A stretch of 64,000 nucleotides of DNA, taken from JADJLQ01 sp038251405. GTDB taxonomy: Bacteria; Bacteroidota; Bacteroidia; Chitinophagales; Saprospiraceae. The translations under genes were made by a program, and so were the position numbers. Shown here in pieces: positions 36,300 through 45,297 of the stretch (positions are counted from its first letter, which is position 1; each line of letters begins with the position of its first letter). Where the stretch lies: positions 124,001 to 188,000 of the forward strand of contig JBBSBH010000002.1 of the NCBI GenBank assembly GCA_038251405.1, written 5' to 3'. The notes below the pieces were generated by a model, which ran no database searches, was not told where the DNA came from, and saw nothing but the letters and a program-made list of their open reading frames with translations.

Positions 36300-38048
36300 T
36301 TAATATTCAATGAGTTTGCCACTGAATGTAGCTTTATTAGAAATAACATTATAATAATAAATGCCTGGTATTGTTTTAAGGGTAATTTGGATTAAAGAAT
36401 CTGATAAATTACGCTTTACTAAAATCAAATGACCATTTGCATCGTAGACATTTATAGAGCTTATTATGTCTGTTCCTTTTAATTCGAACAAATAATTCCC
36501 CGGTGATGGATTAGGATAAACAATTAATCTGGAAATGGAAGGCAGATTACTATTTCCTGTAGAAATTATTTGCTTAGCAAGTAAGTAGGCTTTATATACA
36601 TCCAATCTGCCAAAACCATACGTATTATTTGGAACCGATGATGATTGATCTAACCCACATAAAATTTTTACTGTTTTGGGCTCAGCGGTTTGTTCTAAAA
36701 TTTGCTCTATCAGATCTACTTTTCCAGCCAGCTGAGGTAAGGCCGAAATCAAAAGGGCGACAGCTCCACATACATGAGGCCCAGCCATACTGGTACCACT
36801 AAAAGATGCCAAACTTCCATTTTTCACAACTGAAATAACTCCAACTCCTGGAGCGCTAATATTCGGTTTTAACCTATTTGATCCGTCTATAGTCACAGGG
36901 CCTTTACTACTAAATCCTGCAATAGAATCACCAATATTGGTAGCTCCTACTGAAAAAGAAGATTCAAATATGGCAGCAGGTTCATTAATAGTTCCGCACC
37001 CCGTAGCACCACTATTTCCTGCTGATACCGTAACAAAAATGCCTGCCGCTTTCAGGTTTTTTACCACCTGCTCCATAGTCTTGAAATTTGAGGTGTCACA
37101 TCCTTCTTCTTTGGGACATCCCCAGCTATTATTAATCACGTGAGGAGCCTTATGTGGATCAGGATTACTATTTGTCAAATCGGTTGGAGCTAAGAAAAAC
37201 TCAAAACACTCCATATAAGATGCCGGGGAGCCCCACCCTCTTTCCATACACCTGCAAGCCATCCATTTTGCTTCAGGAGCAACCCCAATTTCAAATCCTT
37301 CGGCATTCATAGTTCCCATAGTATGGGTACCGTGATTATCATCATCGCAAGGAGCTAACGTATCCAGGCCACAGGGATTGTTGAATTCATTTTGGTTTGC
37401 ATCATTATTTAAAGGATTCAGTGAATGAATGGCATCATGCCAATTGTAATTATGATTATATCCATTCTCCAAAGTACCTCTGTAATTTGCCTTTAGTAAG
37501 GAGACGAGTTCTACACCGGTGTCTTCCCCTCCTATTACAGCACCTTTACCTTTAAATCCCAAAGCCCAAAGAGAATCGGCTTTAATTTTAAGAATACCCC
37601 AGCCTGTCGCTAGCGGGCTTCGTAACTTCAATTTATTTAAATCATCAGACTCAATGAAAGGTCGTTGCAATTTGTAAGTAGCGTTATATTCTAACCTTTC
37701 CACTTCAGGCTGAAGGGAAAGATAATTTACTAATTCAGCAGAAGCTGATGGAATATGTAAGGCATTTACAATATAAAATGAGCTAAACTCAATTTTTTTC
37801 GAATTTAAATACCACTTTAGTTTAACCTGACTATTATCAGCCTCCTTTTTTAAAGTATTGAAAACAAAATCGCCCATTTTATTCTTCGTTTCAAAAGATT
37901 TAGTAATGGAATGGAGATCTTTGTTTGAAGTCTTCAATATACATAATATATCGGCTGATCCATTTTGCTGAATGGATGACAGTATTTGTGGATCAACAAA
38001 TACTTTGGGGGTAATAAAGGCTAGAATAGTTGCTAATATAATAGTCAT
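36300..38048 (-). CDS. Secreted subtilisin-family (S8) serine protease with T9SS sorting domain
   Basis: A 582-residue exported protease. A short signal segment (about 1-18) is followed by a propeptide-like region (to about 145) and the S8 catalytic domain. Asp is in IGGEDTGVEL (about 176), His in DDDNHGTHTMGT (about 239), the oxyanion Asn in VSAGNSGATG (about 345) and the nucleophile Ser in FSGTSMAGPHVCGA (about 420). The C-terminal sorting domain (about 503-582) has RLIVYPNPSPGNYLFEL and IPGIYYYNVISNKATFSGKLIEY. The triad is complete. It starts 9 bp after the esterase gene, so the two secreted hydrolases are probably one transcript. Confidence 0.93.
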   Translation of the reverse strand: MTIILATILAFITPKVFVDPQILSSIQQNGSADILCILKTSNKDLHSITKSFETKNKMGDFVFNTLKKEADNSQVKLKWYLNSKKIEFSSFYIVNALHIPSASAELVNYLSLQPEVERLEYNATYKLQRPFIESDDLNKLKLRSPLATGWGILKIKADSLWALGFKGKGAVIGGEDTGVELVSLLKANYRGTLENGYNHNYNWHDAIHSLNPLNNDANQNEFNNPCGLDTLAPCDDDNHGTHTMGTMNAEGFEIGVAPEAKWMACRCMERGWGSPASYMECFEFFLAPTDLTNSNPDPHKAPHVINNSWGCPKEEGCDTSNFKTMEQVVKNLKAAGIFVTVSAGNSGATGCGTINEPAAIFESSFSVGATNIGDSIAGFSSKGPVTIDGSNRLKPNISAPGVGVISVVKNGSLASFSGTSMAGPHVCGAVALLISALPQLAGKVDLIEQILEQTAEPKTVKILCGLDQSSSVPNNTYGFGRLDVYKAYLLAKQIISTGNSNLPSISRLIVYPNPSPGNYLFELKGTDIISSINVYDANGHLILVKRNLSDSLIQITLKTIPGIYYYNVISNKATFSGKLIEY

Positions 38049-38057
38049 ATCTATAAT

Positions 38058-39260
38058 TTATTCTACTAAGACTTTATTATAAACACGGCTATTATCTTTT
38101 AGTAAAATCTCTACAGCATATATACCGGGTGCAAGTCTTTGACTCCAATTAATTCTATTATTTTGAAATGAAACAGGAATGTATTTTCCGAAAAGGTTAT
38201 ACATTCGAACATTTTTGATGACGGCACTTGATTCGATATAAATATGATCAATAGCAGGATTTGGATAAACCTTGATAAGCTGCGCATTTGACTTATCTGA
38301 AGTAGCAACCACCGTCTTACAAATAATATCATAGAACATCTTATTAGAAATGGTCATGAAACTATCAAGATAAGGTTTAAACTCTTCTAAAAAATATATA
38401 TCCGTATGACCCCCATTAGGTACACTTACTAAAGATGCATTTATATTATTTGCTTTTAATACCGGATACATATCCCCGCTTCCATGTATAGACACCAGAC
38501 CGCCAGCCAAGCCATAGTTATAAGGGACTGTAATATCAGCTGTCCCATGAATACTCGTCATGGGAGGTTCGCCAGTATCAATCCAATCGAGCTTGAATAT
38601 TCCTCCTGAAAGATTCAATAATCCGGCTACTTTACTACTGTACTTTAACGTACTATTATTCGAACTTCCTTCGAAACCACCATTGGCATCTATGATTTTT
38701 TTAAGATAAGGAGGAATACTATCACTGGCATCCAAATAAGCAGAATGTATAGAAGTAATTGACCCTGCACTTACCCCTCCTGAAAAAATCAGATTTGTAT
38801 CTACTCTAAAATTAGAAGCCTCGGATTTTAAGAATCGAATGGACGCTTTCATATCGCCCATCGCTTTAATAGAAACATCAGTAATTCGCGCAGAATCAGG
38901 AAATCCCAATAAAAATATCGGCCAGGTTCGATAATCAATACAAGCGGCGACATATCCCAGCCCTGCATAGTATTTTCCTTGTTCGGCCAGCTGAGTTCTA
39001 TCACCTGCAATAAATGACCCTCCAAATGCTAAAACCATAGCTGGTCTGATCGTAGCGTCATCTCCAACGGGCTCATACACATCCATATACAAGGGTATAC
39101 TGTCACCATATACTGAAATATTTTTTCCAAATTGCACGGTACTCATTTTTATATTGGTAAAGACCTCTTTAAGGAATCTTTGTCCATCACAAGTAACCGA
39201 CTGACCTTCGGATCTAAAGAATGTAAAACATGCAAAAATCCAAATTGGTAAAAATTTCAT
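38058..39260 (-). CDS. Secreted alpha/beta-hydrolase (esterase-like) with T9SS sorting domain
   Basis: A 400-residue exported hydrolase. After a signal peptide (about 1-20, ending SEGQ), it has the esterase-type oxyanion segment MVLAFGGSFIAGD (about 75-87), the nucleophile elbow GGVSAGS (Ser about 164), and candidate acid and base in HGTADITVPYN and VPNGGHTDIYF. The C-terminus (about 325-400) is a T9SS sorting domain (IKVYPNPAIDHIYIE, LAPGIYAVEILLKDN). It resembles the carboxylesterase/BD-FAE group. Substrate is unknown; ester cleavage on a polymer taken up by the neighbouring SusCD is an inference from position. Confidence 0.85.
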   Translation of the reverse strand: MKFLPIWIFACFTFFRSEGQSVTCDGQRFLKEVFTNIKMSTVQFGKNISVYGDSIPLYMDVYEPVGDDATIRPAMVLAFGGSFIAGDRTQLAEQGKYYAGLGYVAACIDYRTWPIFLLGFPDSARITDVSIKAMGDMKASIRFLKSEASNFRVDTNLIFSGGVSAGSITSIHSAYLDASDSIPPYLKKIIDANGGFEGSSNNSTLKYSSKVAGLLNLSGGIFKLDWIDTGEPPMTSIHGTADITVPYNYGLAGGLVSIHGSGDMYPVLKANNINASLVSVPNGGHTDIYFLEEFKPYLDSFMTISNKMFYDIICKTVVATSDKSNAQLIKVYPNPAIDHIYIESSAVIKNVRMYNLFGKYIPVSFQNNRINWSQRLAPGIYAVEILLKDNSRVYNKVLVE

Positions 39261-39549
39261 TTGGCAAAGCTATGATTATTAGAATACAATTTTTACCGCT
39301 TTGTTGCATTTTGTCTGACTTTGAGAAATTTTAAGATTTCGCAGACTTCATTAAAATGAATACCTCCTTTTTGCGTTGGTATTTAGCCTGAGAATTGGTT
39401 TTCCATTCTTTGAGTCTTTCATAGGCGGGAAGTCAATTTCCATTTGTGATTATCATTAAACCCAATTTTTGCAGTTGAAGCAAAAATTGCCGAATGGTCG
39501 ATGAAATAGTTGAATTGAAAACCAACTATTTATCGAAGTTAAACCTCCT

Positions 39550-39756
39550 ATGAGTACTGATGATAAATATCAGTATCCTTACATTTATCGTACGGATGCG
39601 GATGATGAATATCAGCATCCCTACATTTATCGTACGGATCTGATAGGACTATTGGAGTCATCAGACCTGAGTCTTGAAAATGAAATTATTCCTTATCATT
39701 TTAACCCAAACCATTCATTAGAAATGAATGGTTTATCCTTCGGATTGACGAAGTAA
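39550..39756 (+). CDS. Doubtful small ORF within the repeat array
   Basis: A 68-codon frame whose product has an internal duplication (DDKYQYPYIYRTD then DDEYQHPYIYRTD). It starts just after the CCTCCT box and runs into the second hairpin module. No family is recognised, and a ribosome-binding site is not evident. It may be real only as a by-product of the repeat. Confidence 0.2.
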   Translation: MSTDDKYQYPYIYRTDADDEYQHPYIYRTDLIGLLESSDLSLENEIIPYHFNPNHSLEMNGLSFGLTK

Positions 39757-39790
39757 TTGTAAAGCAATTACTTGTCAGGGTTAACCTCCT

Positions 39791-39880
39791 ATGAGTACTG
39801 ATGATAAATATCAGTATCCTTACATTTATCGTACGGATCTGATACGACTATCGGAGTCATCAGACCTGATATTGAAATGA
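39791..39880 (+). CDS. Doubtful 29-codon ORF in the second repeat copy
   Basis: The same start and first 16 codons (MSTDDKYQYPYIYRTD) as the ORF at 39550, then LIRLSESSDLILK. The stop lies inside the arm of the long hairpin. The frame is kept in both copies, but the DNA is identical over 55 bp, so this says little about selection. Confidence 0.15.
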   Translation: MSTDDKYQYPYIYRTDLIRLSESSDLILK

Positions 39881-40168
39881 ATGAATTATTTCCGTTGGCC
39901 TTTTTCATAATTCATTCATTTTCAATCATCAGATTTTGCATAGAAATTCTAATGCAAAATTCCGGTTTAATATTCTGCATTCCTTATCTGGTATTGAATC
40001 ACAAAAAATGGATTAAGGGTTTCTTTTATAGTGGGTTACTCAATGAAGAATAGTAAATATCAATTATTTTTAAGCTTAGTAAATTTCCGTTTTTTATTAG
40101 AATGCAATACAGGAGATTTTGAATACCATCGCCGTTTTTGGTTTTTCAATGCATTATTAGCGGCTTTT

Positions 40169-41221
40169 TTAAACCCCCAATCTCTTCTTCCGGGCTATGA
40201 TAAATAATATTCCTGATAAAATAGTGGCAACGGCAAGTATCAGGATTAGCAAATTTAATGTACCTATATTTTGCAAGTAAAGTACCATGAAAATAAAAAG
40301 CAGATTTATGGCCACTAAAATACCCGTAGTCTGCATATGATTAAGCCCTGCATCAATCATCAGGTGATGAATATGGTTTCTATCAGGACTTAGCGGTGAC
40401 CTTCCCCTTACGATCCTGGTTATAAAAACACGAAGGGTATCATAGAGCGGCAAGATCAATATACCAATGGCTACTGCTGGTACAGCCTTGAGTGAATACA
40501 GAGAATCAGGCATCTCCCGATGCAATTCAATAAATTTTATTGTCAAAATGGAACATACGGTGCCGTTCAATAAAGCTCCGGTATCACCCATAAATATCTG
40601 TGCCGGAGTAAAATTGTATTTTAAAAAGGCAATTACGGAAGCTGCTAAAGAAAACGCCAGTACTGCTATTTCTAATCTATTTATCAATAAAAACCAAATT
40701 CCCAGGGTTATCGTAATTAGTGCGGTAATACTTCCCGAGAGACCATTGATCCCATCAATCAGATTAAAGGCGTTGATGATCACGATGATAGTAAAAATGC
40801 TCAATACATAGGAAGTAATAGTATTCAATTCATAAACTCCCATGATCCCATACAAACTGGTCAATTGAATCTTTGCTTTAAATACTAATATAGCTGCTGC
40901 ATATAACTGACCTATCATTTTAATTAAGGGTGACAAAGGCTCGATATCATCTCTAAAGCCAATTAAAAAAATCACTACCAGAGCACAAAGGATGTATTGC
41001 AAATCTGCAAATACCTGAAATGGTGTCCAAAGAGTTACGGAAAGCACTACTCCGGCAAAAATCGCGATGCCTCCAAGTCTGGGGATAGGCACTTCGTGTG
41101 AACTTCGTTCATCATCAGGCACATCATACAAATGCTTTGATTTAGCCACTCTGATGATACTCGGAATAATAGCGTATGTAAGCGCGAAAGATGTGATAAA
41201 ACTTAAGATTACATCATACAT
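40169..41221 (-). CDS. Undecaprenyl-phosphate N-acetylglucosaminyl 1-phosphate transferase-like protein (WecA/MraY family)
   Basis: A 350-residue polytopic protein with about ten or eleven transmembrane helices. Family motifs are DVPDDERSSHEVPIPRLGG (about residues 34-52), the catalytic Asp region NAFNLIDGINGLSGS (about 150-164), IFMGDTGALLNGTV (about 215-228) and SPDRNHIHHLMIDAGL (about 279-294). The HIHH signature is that of WecA/TagO-type enzymes using UDP-GlcNAc or similar, rather than MraY. It starts lipid-linked surface polysaccharide or O-antigen at the inner membrane. It is likely co-transcribed with the small lipoprotein 29 bp upstream. Confidence 0.87.
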   Translation of the reverse strand: MYDVILSFITSFALTYAIIPSIIRVAKSKHLYDVPDDERSSHEVPIPRLGGIAIFAGVVLSVTLWTPFQVFADLQYILCALVVIFLIGFRDDIEPLSPLIKMIGQLYAAAILVFKAKIQLTSLYGIMGVYELNTITSYVLSIFTIIVIINAFNLIDGINGLSGSITALITITLGIWFLLINRLEIAVLAFSLAASVIAFLKYNFTPAQIFMGDTGALLNGTVCSILTIKFIELHREMPDSLYSLKAVPAVAIGILILPLYDTLRVFITRIVRGRSPLSPDRNHIHHLMIDAGLNHMQTTGILVAINLLFIFMVLYLQNIGTLNLLILILAVATILSGILFIIARKKRLGV

Positions 41222-41250
41222 ATCATAAAGTGCTCTTTACTACAAAAAAA

Positions 41251-41724
41251 TTATTTTTCAGGATTGGACCTTACCGCTTCTACGGCTTCATCAAATTTGA
41301 GGCCAGTCATCTCTTCAAATATTTGAGAAAAAGCCTGGTCGGGATTGGCCCATATCGATTTAATCTGAGTTTGCAACAATTTTGAATTTGGATTTTTGCT
41401 ATTCAACAATTCAATGGTAACCCTGTTATCATATCGTTTAAAATAATATCGCAAAGCATCAGAGAAAAACTTTTGTCTTTCATCCAGGTACATCAAAGTA
41501 TCATAAGGGACATAACAGGTTTGCAGATAGGATGTAAACTCTTTATCTTTTGATTCCCACTCTTTTATACTGTAAAATTGTTTAGTTCTAACTGTTGTGT
41601 TTACAAATTTATTGAAATCGTTTAATAGACTTGTTTTAGATTCAGGACAGATGGATTGCCTGCAAGCCATAAAAATCAGGGTCATTGAAATTATAAATGC
41701 AAATGCGGAAAGTTTTAAAAACAT
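41251..41724 (-). CDS. Predicted lipoprotein of unknown function
   Basis: A 157-residue protein with a lipobox-like signal (SAFAFIISMTLIFMACRQ, Cys about 21). The remainder is soluble, helical and charged (LLNDFNKFVNTTVRTKQFYSIKEWESKDKEFTSYLQTCY, ALRYYFKRYDNR). It recalls small Bacteroidota lipoproteins of the DUF6565 kind, but that match is not certain. It lies upstream of the WecA-like gene on the same strand. Confidence 0.6.
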   Translation of the reverse strand: MFLKLSAFAFIISMTLIFMACRQSICPESKTSLLNDFNKFVNTTVRTKQFYSIKEWESKDKEFTSYLQTCYVPYDTLMYLDERQKFFSDALRYYFKRYDNRVTIELLNSKNPNSKLLQTQIKSIWANPDQAFSQIFEEMTGLKFDEAVEAVRSNPEK

Positions 41725-41890
41725 ACAAGTAAAAATATATAAAATGGATCAGATGTAAAGGACTCCCCAATTTTTAACTACTATCGAAGCCTGATTTTTC
41801 ATGAATTGTTTCAGAAAATTCACCTCTAACACGCTTACCCCCAATATTTTAGAAATATAAGAATTATTGCTAAAACCATCGATTTTTAAG

Positions 41891-41898
41891 TAATTTTG
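41891..41898 (+). promoter_or_regulatory. Putative -7 promoter element for uppS
   Basis: TAATTTTG matches TAnnTTTG, 29 bp before the uppS ATG. Confidence 0.4.
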
Positions 41899-41927
41899 CA
41901 AATTGTTTCAGGTAGTAGTCTCAAAAA

Positions 41928-42680
41928 ATGAATTATCCGGCTTCTATAAATTTATCGAAATTGCCCACACATGTAGCCGTAATCATGGATGGTAATGGCC
42001 GCTGGGCCAAAGACAAGGGTATGCCCAGGATATTTGGTCACCATAATGGGGTAAAAGCAGTAAGAGAATGTACCGAAGCTGCTGCAGAAATAGGCATTAA
42101 ATTCCTTACTTTATATGCCTTTTCTACTGAAAATTGGAAACGGCCACCCCTTGAGGTAAATGCTTTAATGACGCTGCTGGTGGAAACCATCGGCAAGGAG
42201 ATAAAAACCCTTAATGATAACAATATTCGCCTTCAAGCCATCGGCGAACTTACCCTTTTGCCCAGGAGCACCTTCGATGCACTAATGAAAGGAATTAAAA
42301 ATACAGCTGATAATTCCGGCATGACTTTGATCCTGGCGCTTAATTATAGCTCCAAATGGGAACTGACAAATGCTATGCGCTCTTTGGCAACTCAGGTTCT
42401 GGAAGGTAAATTAAAGCCTGAAGATATCACAGAAGCAGTTATCCAAAATAAACTTACGACGAAAGATTATCCAGATCCTGATCTACTCATAAGGACCAGC
42501 GGTGAACAAAGACTAAGTAATTTCTTACTTTGGCAAATGGCATACAGTGAATTGTATTTTACACAAACTTATTGGCCAGATATGCGAAAAGATGATTTTT
42601 GGGCTGCTATTCAGGAATACCAACATAGAGAACGAAGATTTGGTAAAACATCCGAACAACTAAGTAAAACCGCTATTTAA
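41928..42680 (+). CDS. uppS: Isoprenyl transferase (undecaprenyl diphosphate synthase)
   Basis: A 250-residue cis-prenyltransferase. It has the catalytic opening HVAVIMDGNGRWAKDKGMPRIFGHHNGVKAV, then LYAFSTENWKRPPLEV, and the C-terminal DLLIRTSGEQRLSNFLLWQMAYSELYF with the IPP-binding Arg/Ser residues. It makes the C55 carrier lipid for peptidoglycan and for the WecA-like enzyme nearby. It is followed by bamA after 29 bp, a common Bacteroidota order. Confidence 0.95.
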   Translation: MNYPASINLSKLPTHVAVIMDGNGRWAKDKGMPRIFGHHNGVKAVRECTEAAAEIGIKFLTLYAFSTENWKRPPLEVNALMTLLVETIGKEIKTLNDNNIRLQAIGELTLLPRSTFDALMKGIKNTADNSGMTLILALNYSSKWELTNAMRSLATQVLEGKLKPEDITEAVIQNKLTTKDYPDPDLLIRTSGEQRLSNFLLWQMAYSELYFTQTYWPDMRKDDFWAAIQEYQHRERRFGKTSEQLSKTAI

Positions 42681-42709
42681 AACATTGTTAAACACAAGAA
42701 AGTAAGGGT

Positions 42710-45295
42710 ATGATTTATCAAAGGCCATCGTTTAGTAAGCATCTTCACACTTTAAAAAATTTACTTTTGAATCTGCGAGTTATAACCATTTTTCTATTTA
42801 CCTCTGTTTACCTGGTTAAAGGATTTGCCCAACAAGACACTACTCTACCATTCATGGATTATGATCTGGCTAAAAAATATGAGATAGGAAAGATTTCAGT
42901 TACCGGCACTTTTAACAGCGACCCGAATGCAATCATTGGGGTTACCGGATTGAAGAGTGGTTCTAAAATTAATATACCTGGTCCTGAAATACAAAAAGCA
43001 GTGAAATCATTGTGGGGCTTGAAATTGTTTACCGAAGTAGATGTAATAAATCTAGGGGTTAATGAAGACAATATTATGGATCTTGAAATCCACCTGATAG
43101 AAAAACCGAGATTAGCCAGGTATAACTATACAGGAATTAAAAAGACTTACCACGAAGATTTGAACAGCCATTTGAAAAGATTTATCGGAAGAAATGATGT
43201 CGTCAATGAAAGTAAAAAGATAACCGCAGTAAATGAAATTAAAAACTTCTTTATTGAAAAAGGTTATTATGATGTGGAAGTACAAGTATTGGAAAAAAGA
43301 GACACCAAATTGAGAAACTCAGTAGTCCTTGAATTTAATATCGATCAAAATGAAAGAGTAAAAATAGAAGAGCTCTCTTTCGATGGAAATGAGAAAGTAA
43401 GTGATAAAAAACTCAAGGGAAAAATGTCTGATACCAAGCAGCGAGGAAAATTATTTGGCAAATCTAAACTGGTACAAGAAGACCTTAAGAAAGATAAAGA
43501 TAAAGTAATCAAATATTACAATAAGCTCGGATTCAGAGATGCTATGTTTACAGGTGACAGCACGTGGAGAGATGCACAGGGAAAACTGCATTTAAAGTTA
43601 AAAGTTCAGGAAGGGCCTCTATTCTATTTTGGAGATATTTCGTGGAAAGGCAACTCTATACATGATGATAAACAGTTACAGGCTTTTCTGGGAATAAAAA
43701 AAGGAGATATATACAATCAGGAACTGCTGGAGCAGCGCCTAAAGTATAGCCAGGATGGTCGTGATGTCAGCAGCTTGTATATGGACGATGGTTATTTGTT
43801 TTTCAGGGTAGACCCCACCGAAGTATCTATCAACAACGATAGTATAGACCTCGAAATGAGAATATATGAAGGCCCTCAGGCGACTATCGACAAAGTAAAT
43901 ATAGTAGGAAATGATCGTACTCATGAACATGTGATAAGAAGAGAACTACGGACTTTACCCGGTGATAAATTTAGTCGTTCCGCAATTATTCGCAGTCAAA
44001 GGCAAATCATCAATTTGGGTTACTTTGACCAGGAAAAAGTAACCCCGGATACGGATGTAAACCCACAAAGAGGAACAGTAGATATTACCTATTCTGTAGT
44101 AGAAAAACCATCAGATCAGTTAGAGCTCTCTGCAGGATGGGGAGGTTATCAGGGAGTGATAGGGACACTGGGAGTCACTTTCAACAATTTCGCTATGCGA
44201 AATTTGTTCAATAAAAAACAATGGGATCCGTTACCCACCGGAGATGGTCAAAAGCTTTCTCTTAGAGGCCAATCAAATGGTAAATTCTATCAGTCTTATA
44301 ATTTTTCATTTACTGAACCCTGGTTAGGTGGTAAAAAACCAAATTCATTCACCATTGGTGCATTTTTAACTAAAATAGACTATACTTTGTATGGAGCAGG
44401 AAAGCAAGCCATTACCAGATTTTATCTTGGCCATGGCACACAATTGAAATGGCCGGATGATAATTTCGTAAGCAATACTACAATCAATTTAGAGAATATT
44501 GCGATTTCCGGCACCAGTTACAATCCCACTCAATCCTTTATTGATCCAAGGACCGGAATCCCTATCACCGCTGGAAGATTTAATAATTTTAGTCTAAAAC
44601 AAACCTTTGCCAGGAACACGATATACGATCCATTATTCCCAAAATCAGGATCTAATATCTCATTGTCCATTTCATTGACACCACCGTACACTTTATTTAG
44701 AAAATTGGATGCTGACGCAGCCCCTGAGCAAGTATTTAAATGGGTAGAATATCACAAATGGAGATTGGATGCACAATGGTATGCAACGCTAGTCGGAAAA
44801 TTAGTATTGAAAACTGAAGCCAAAATGGGACTATTAGGCTATTATAGTAAAAAAATAGGGTTATCTCCTTTTGAAAGATTTCAATTGGGTGGTGATGGCC
44901 TTAGTAATCAAAATTATGGCATTACAGGTAGAGATATCTTGCGGCTTCGTGGTTATGAAATCACAGATTTACCTACCAACAATCAAACTGCTGGTGGTGC
45001 AACTATTTTTAATAAGTTTACTATGGAACTTAGGTACCCACTTACCTTGAGCCCCAGTTCCTCTATTTTCCTATTATCCTTCCTCGAAGGTGGTAATGCA
45101 TGGATTGGAAGTAAAAACTGGAATCCCTTTGAGCTTAAAAGATCCGCCGGATTGGGTATGAGAGTATTCTTGCCTATGTTTGGGCTATTGGGGTTTGATT
45201 ATGGATTTGGATTTGACAAGGTATTGCCTTCTGATAAAAAAGGTATTGGTGCATATGGTAAATTCAGTATTATTCTAGGGTTTGAGCCAGATTAA
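42710..45295 (+). CDS. bamA: Outer-membrane protein assembly factor BamA
   Basis: An 861-residue Omp85 protein. A long N-terminal region with signal core (RVITIFLFTSVYLVKGFAQ, about residues 24-42) suggests that translation may start later than the ATG at 42710. Five POTRA domains follow (about 55-480, e.g. YEIGKISVTGTFNSDPNAIIGVTGLKSG, EGPQATIDKVNIVGNDRTHEHVIRREL). The C-terminal barrel (about 490-861) includes FQLGGDGLSNQNYGITGRDILRLRGYE and ends FSIILGFEPD. It folds outer-membrane barrels such as the SusC and TonB proteins of this window. The stop codon is two bases from a mobile insertion. Confidence 0.94.
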   Translation: MIYQRPSFSKHLHTLKNLLLNLRVITIFLFTSVYLVKGFAQQDTTLPFMDYDLAKKYEIGKISVTGTFNSDPNAIIGVTGLKSGSKINIPGPEIQKAVKSLWGLKLFTEVDVINLGVNEDNIMDLEIHLIEKPRLARYNYTGIKKTYHEDLNSHLKRFIGRNDVVNESKKITAVNEIKNFFIEKGYYDVEVQVLEKRDTKLRNSVVLEFNIDQNERVKIEELSFDGNEKVSDKKLKGKMSDTKQRGKLFGKSKLVQEDLKKDKDKVIKYYNKLGFRDAMFTGDSTWRDAQGKLHLKLKVQEGPLFYFGDISWKGNSIHDDKQLQAFLGIKKGDIYNQELLEQRLKYSQDGRDVSSLYMDDGYLFFRVDPTEVSINNDSIDLEMRIYEGPQATIDKVNIVGNDRTHEHVIRRELRTLPGDKFSRSAIIRSQRQIINLGYFDQEKVTPDTDVNPQRGTVDITYSVVEKPSDQLELSAGWGGYQGVIGTLGVTFNNFAMRNLFNKKQWDPLPTGDGQKLSLRGQSNGKFYQSYNFSFTEPWLGGKKPNSFTIGAFLTKIDYTLYGAGKQAITRFYLGHGTQLKWPDDNFVSNTTINLENIAISGTSYNPTQSFIDPRTGIPITAGRFNNFSLKQTFARNTIYDPLFPKSGSNISLSISLTPPYTLFRKLDADAAPEQVFKWVEYHKWRLDAQWYATLVGKLVLKTEAKMGLLGYYSKKIGLSPFERFQLGGDGLSNQNYGITGRDILRLRGYEITDLPTNNQTAGGATIFNKFTMELRYPLTLSPSSSIFLLSFLEGGNAWIGSKNWNPFELKRSAGLGMRVFLPMFGLLGFDYGFGFDKVLPSDKKGIGAYGKFSIILGFEPD

Positions 45296-45297
45296 AA

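Larger units (their letters stand above)
39261..40168. repeat. Gene-poor stretch filled with hairpins and direct repeats
   Basis: No convincing gene is present. The stretch contains an identical 55-bp direct repeat (39543-39597 and 39784-39838), an extra 39-bp near-copy inside the first (39601-39639), and a shared 31-bp tail (39640-39670 and 39839-39869, two differences). There are at least seven stems: 39359-39383, 39463-39489 (perfect 10 bp), 39498-39536, 39708-39734 (perfect 12 bp, AGA loop), 39751-39773 (perfect 9 bp), 39866-39932 (about 24 bp with two bulges) and 39933-39960. The module 'AACCC - hairpin - hairpin - GTTAA..CCTCC - 55-bp repeat' occurs twice. From 39961 to 40168 nothing clear is seen. 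Confidence 0.85.

Noticed and set aside
39455..39785. Integron attC-like sites (GTTAAAC box, hairpins, small ORF between)
   Set aside because: Only one of two right-hand boxes fits GTTRRRY, the left boxes do not fit RYYYAAC, and no integron integrase is in the window. The resemblance is kept only as a possibility.
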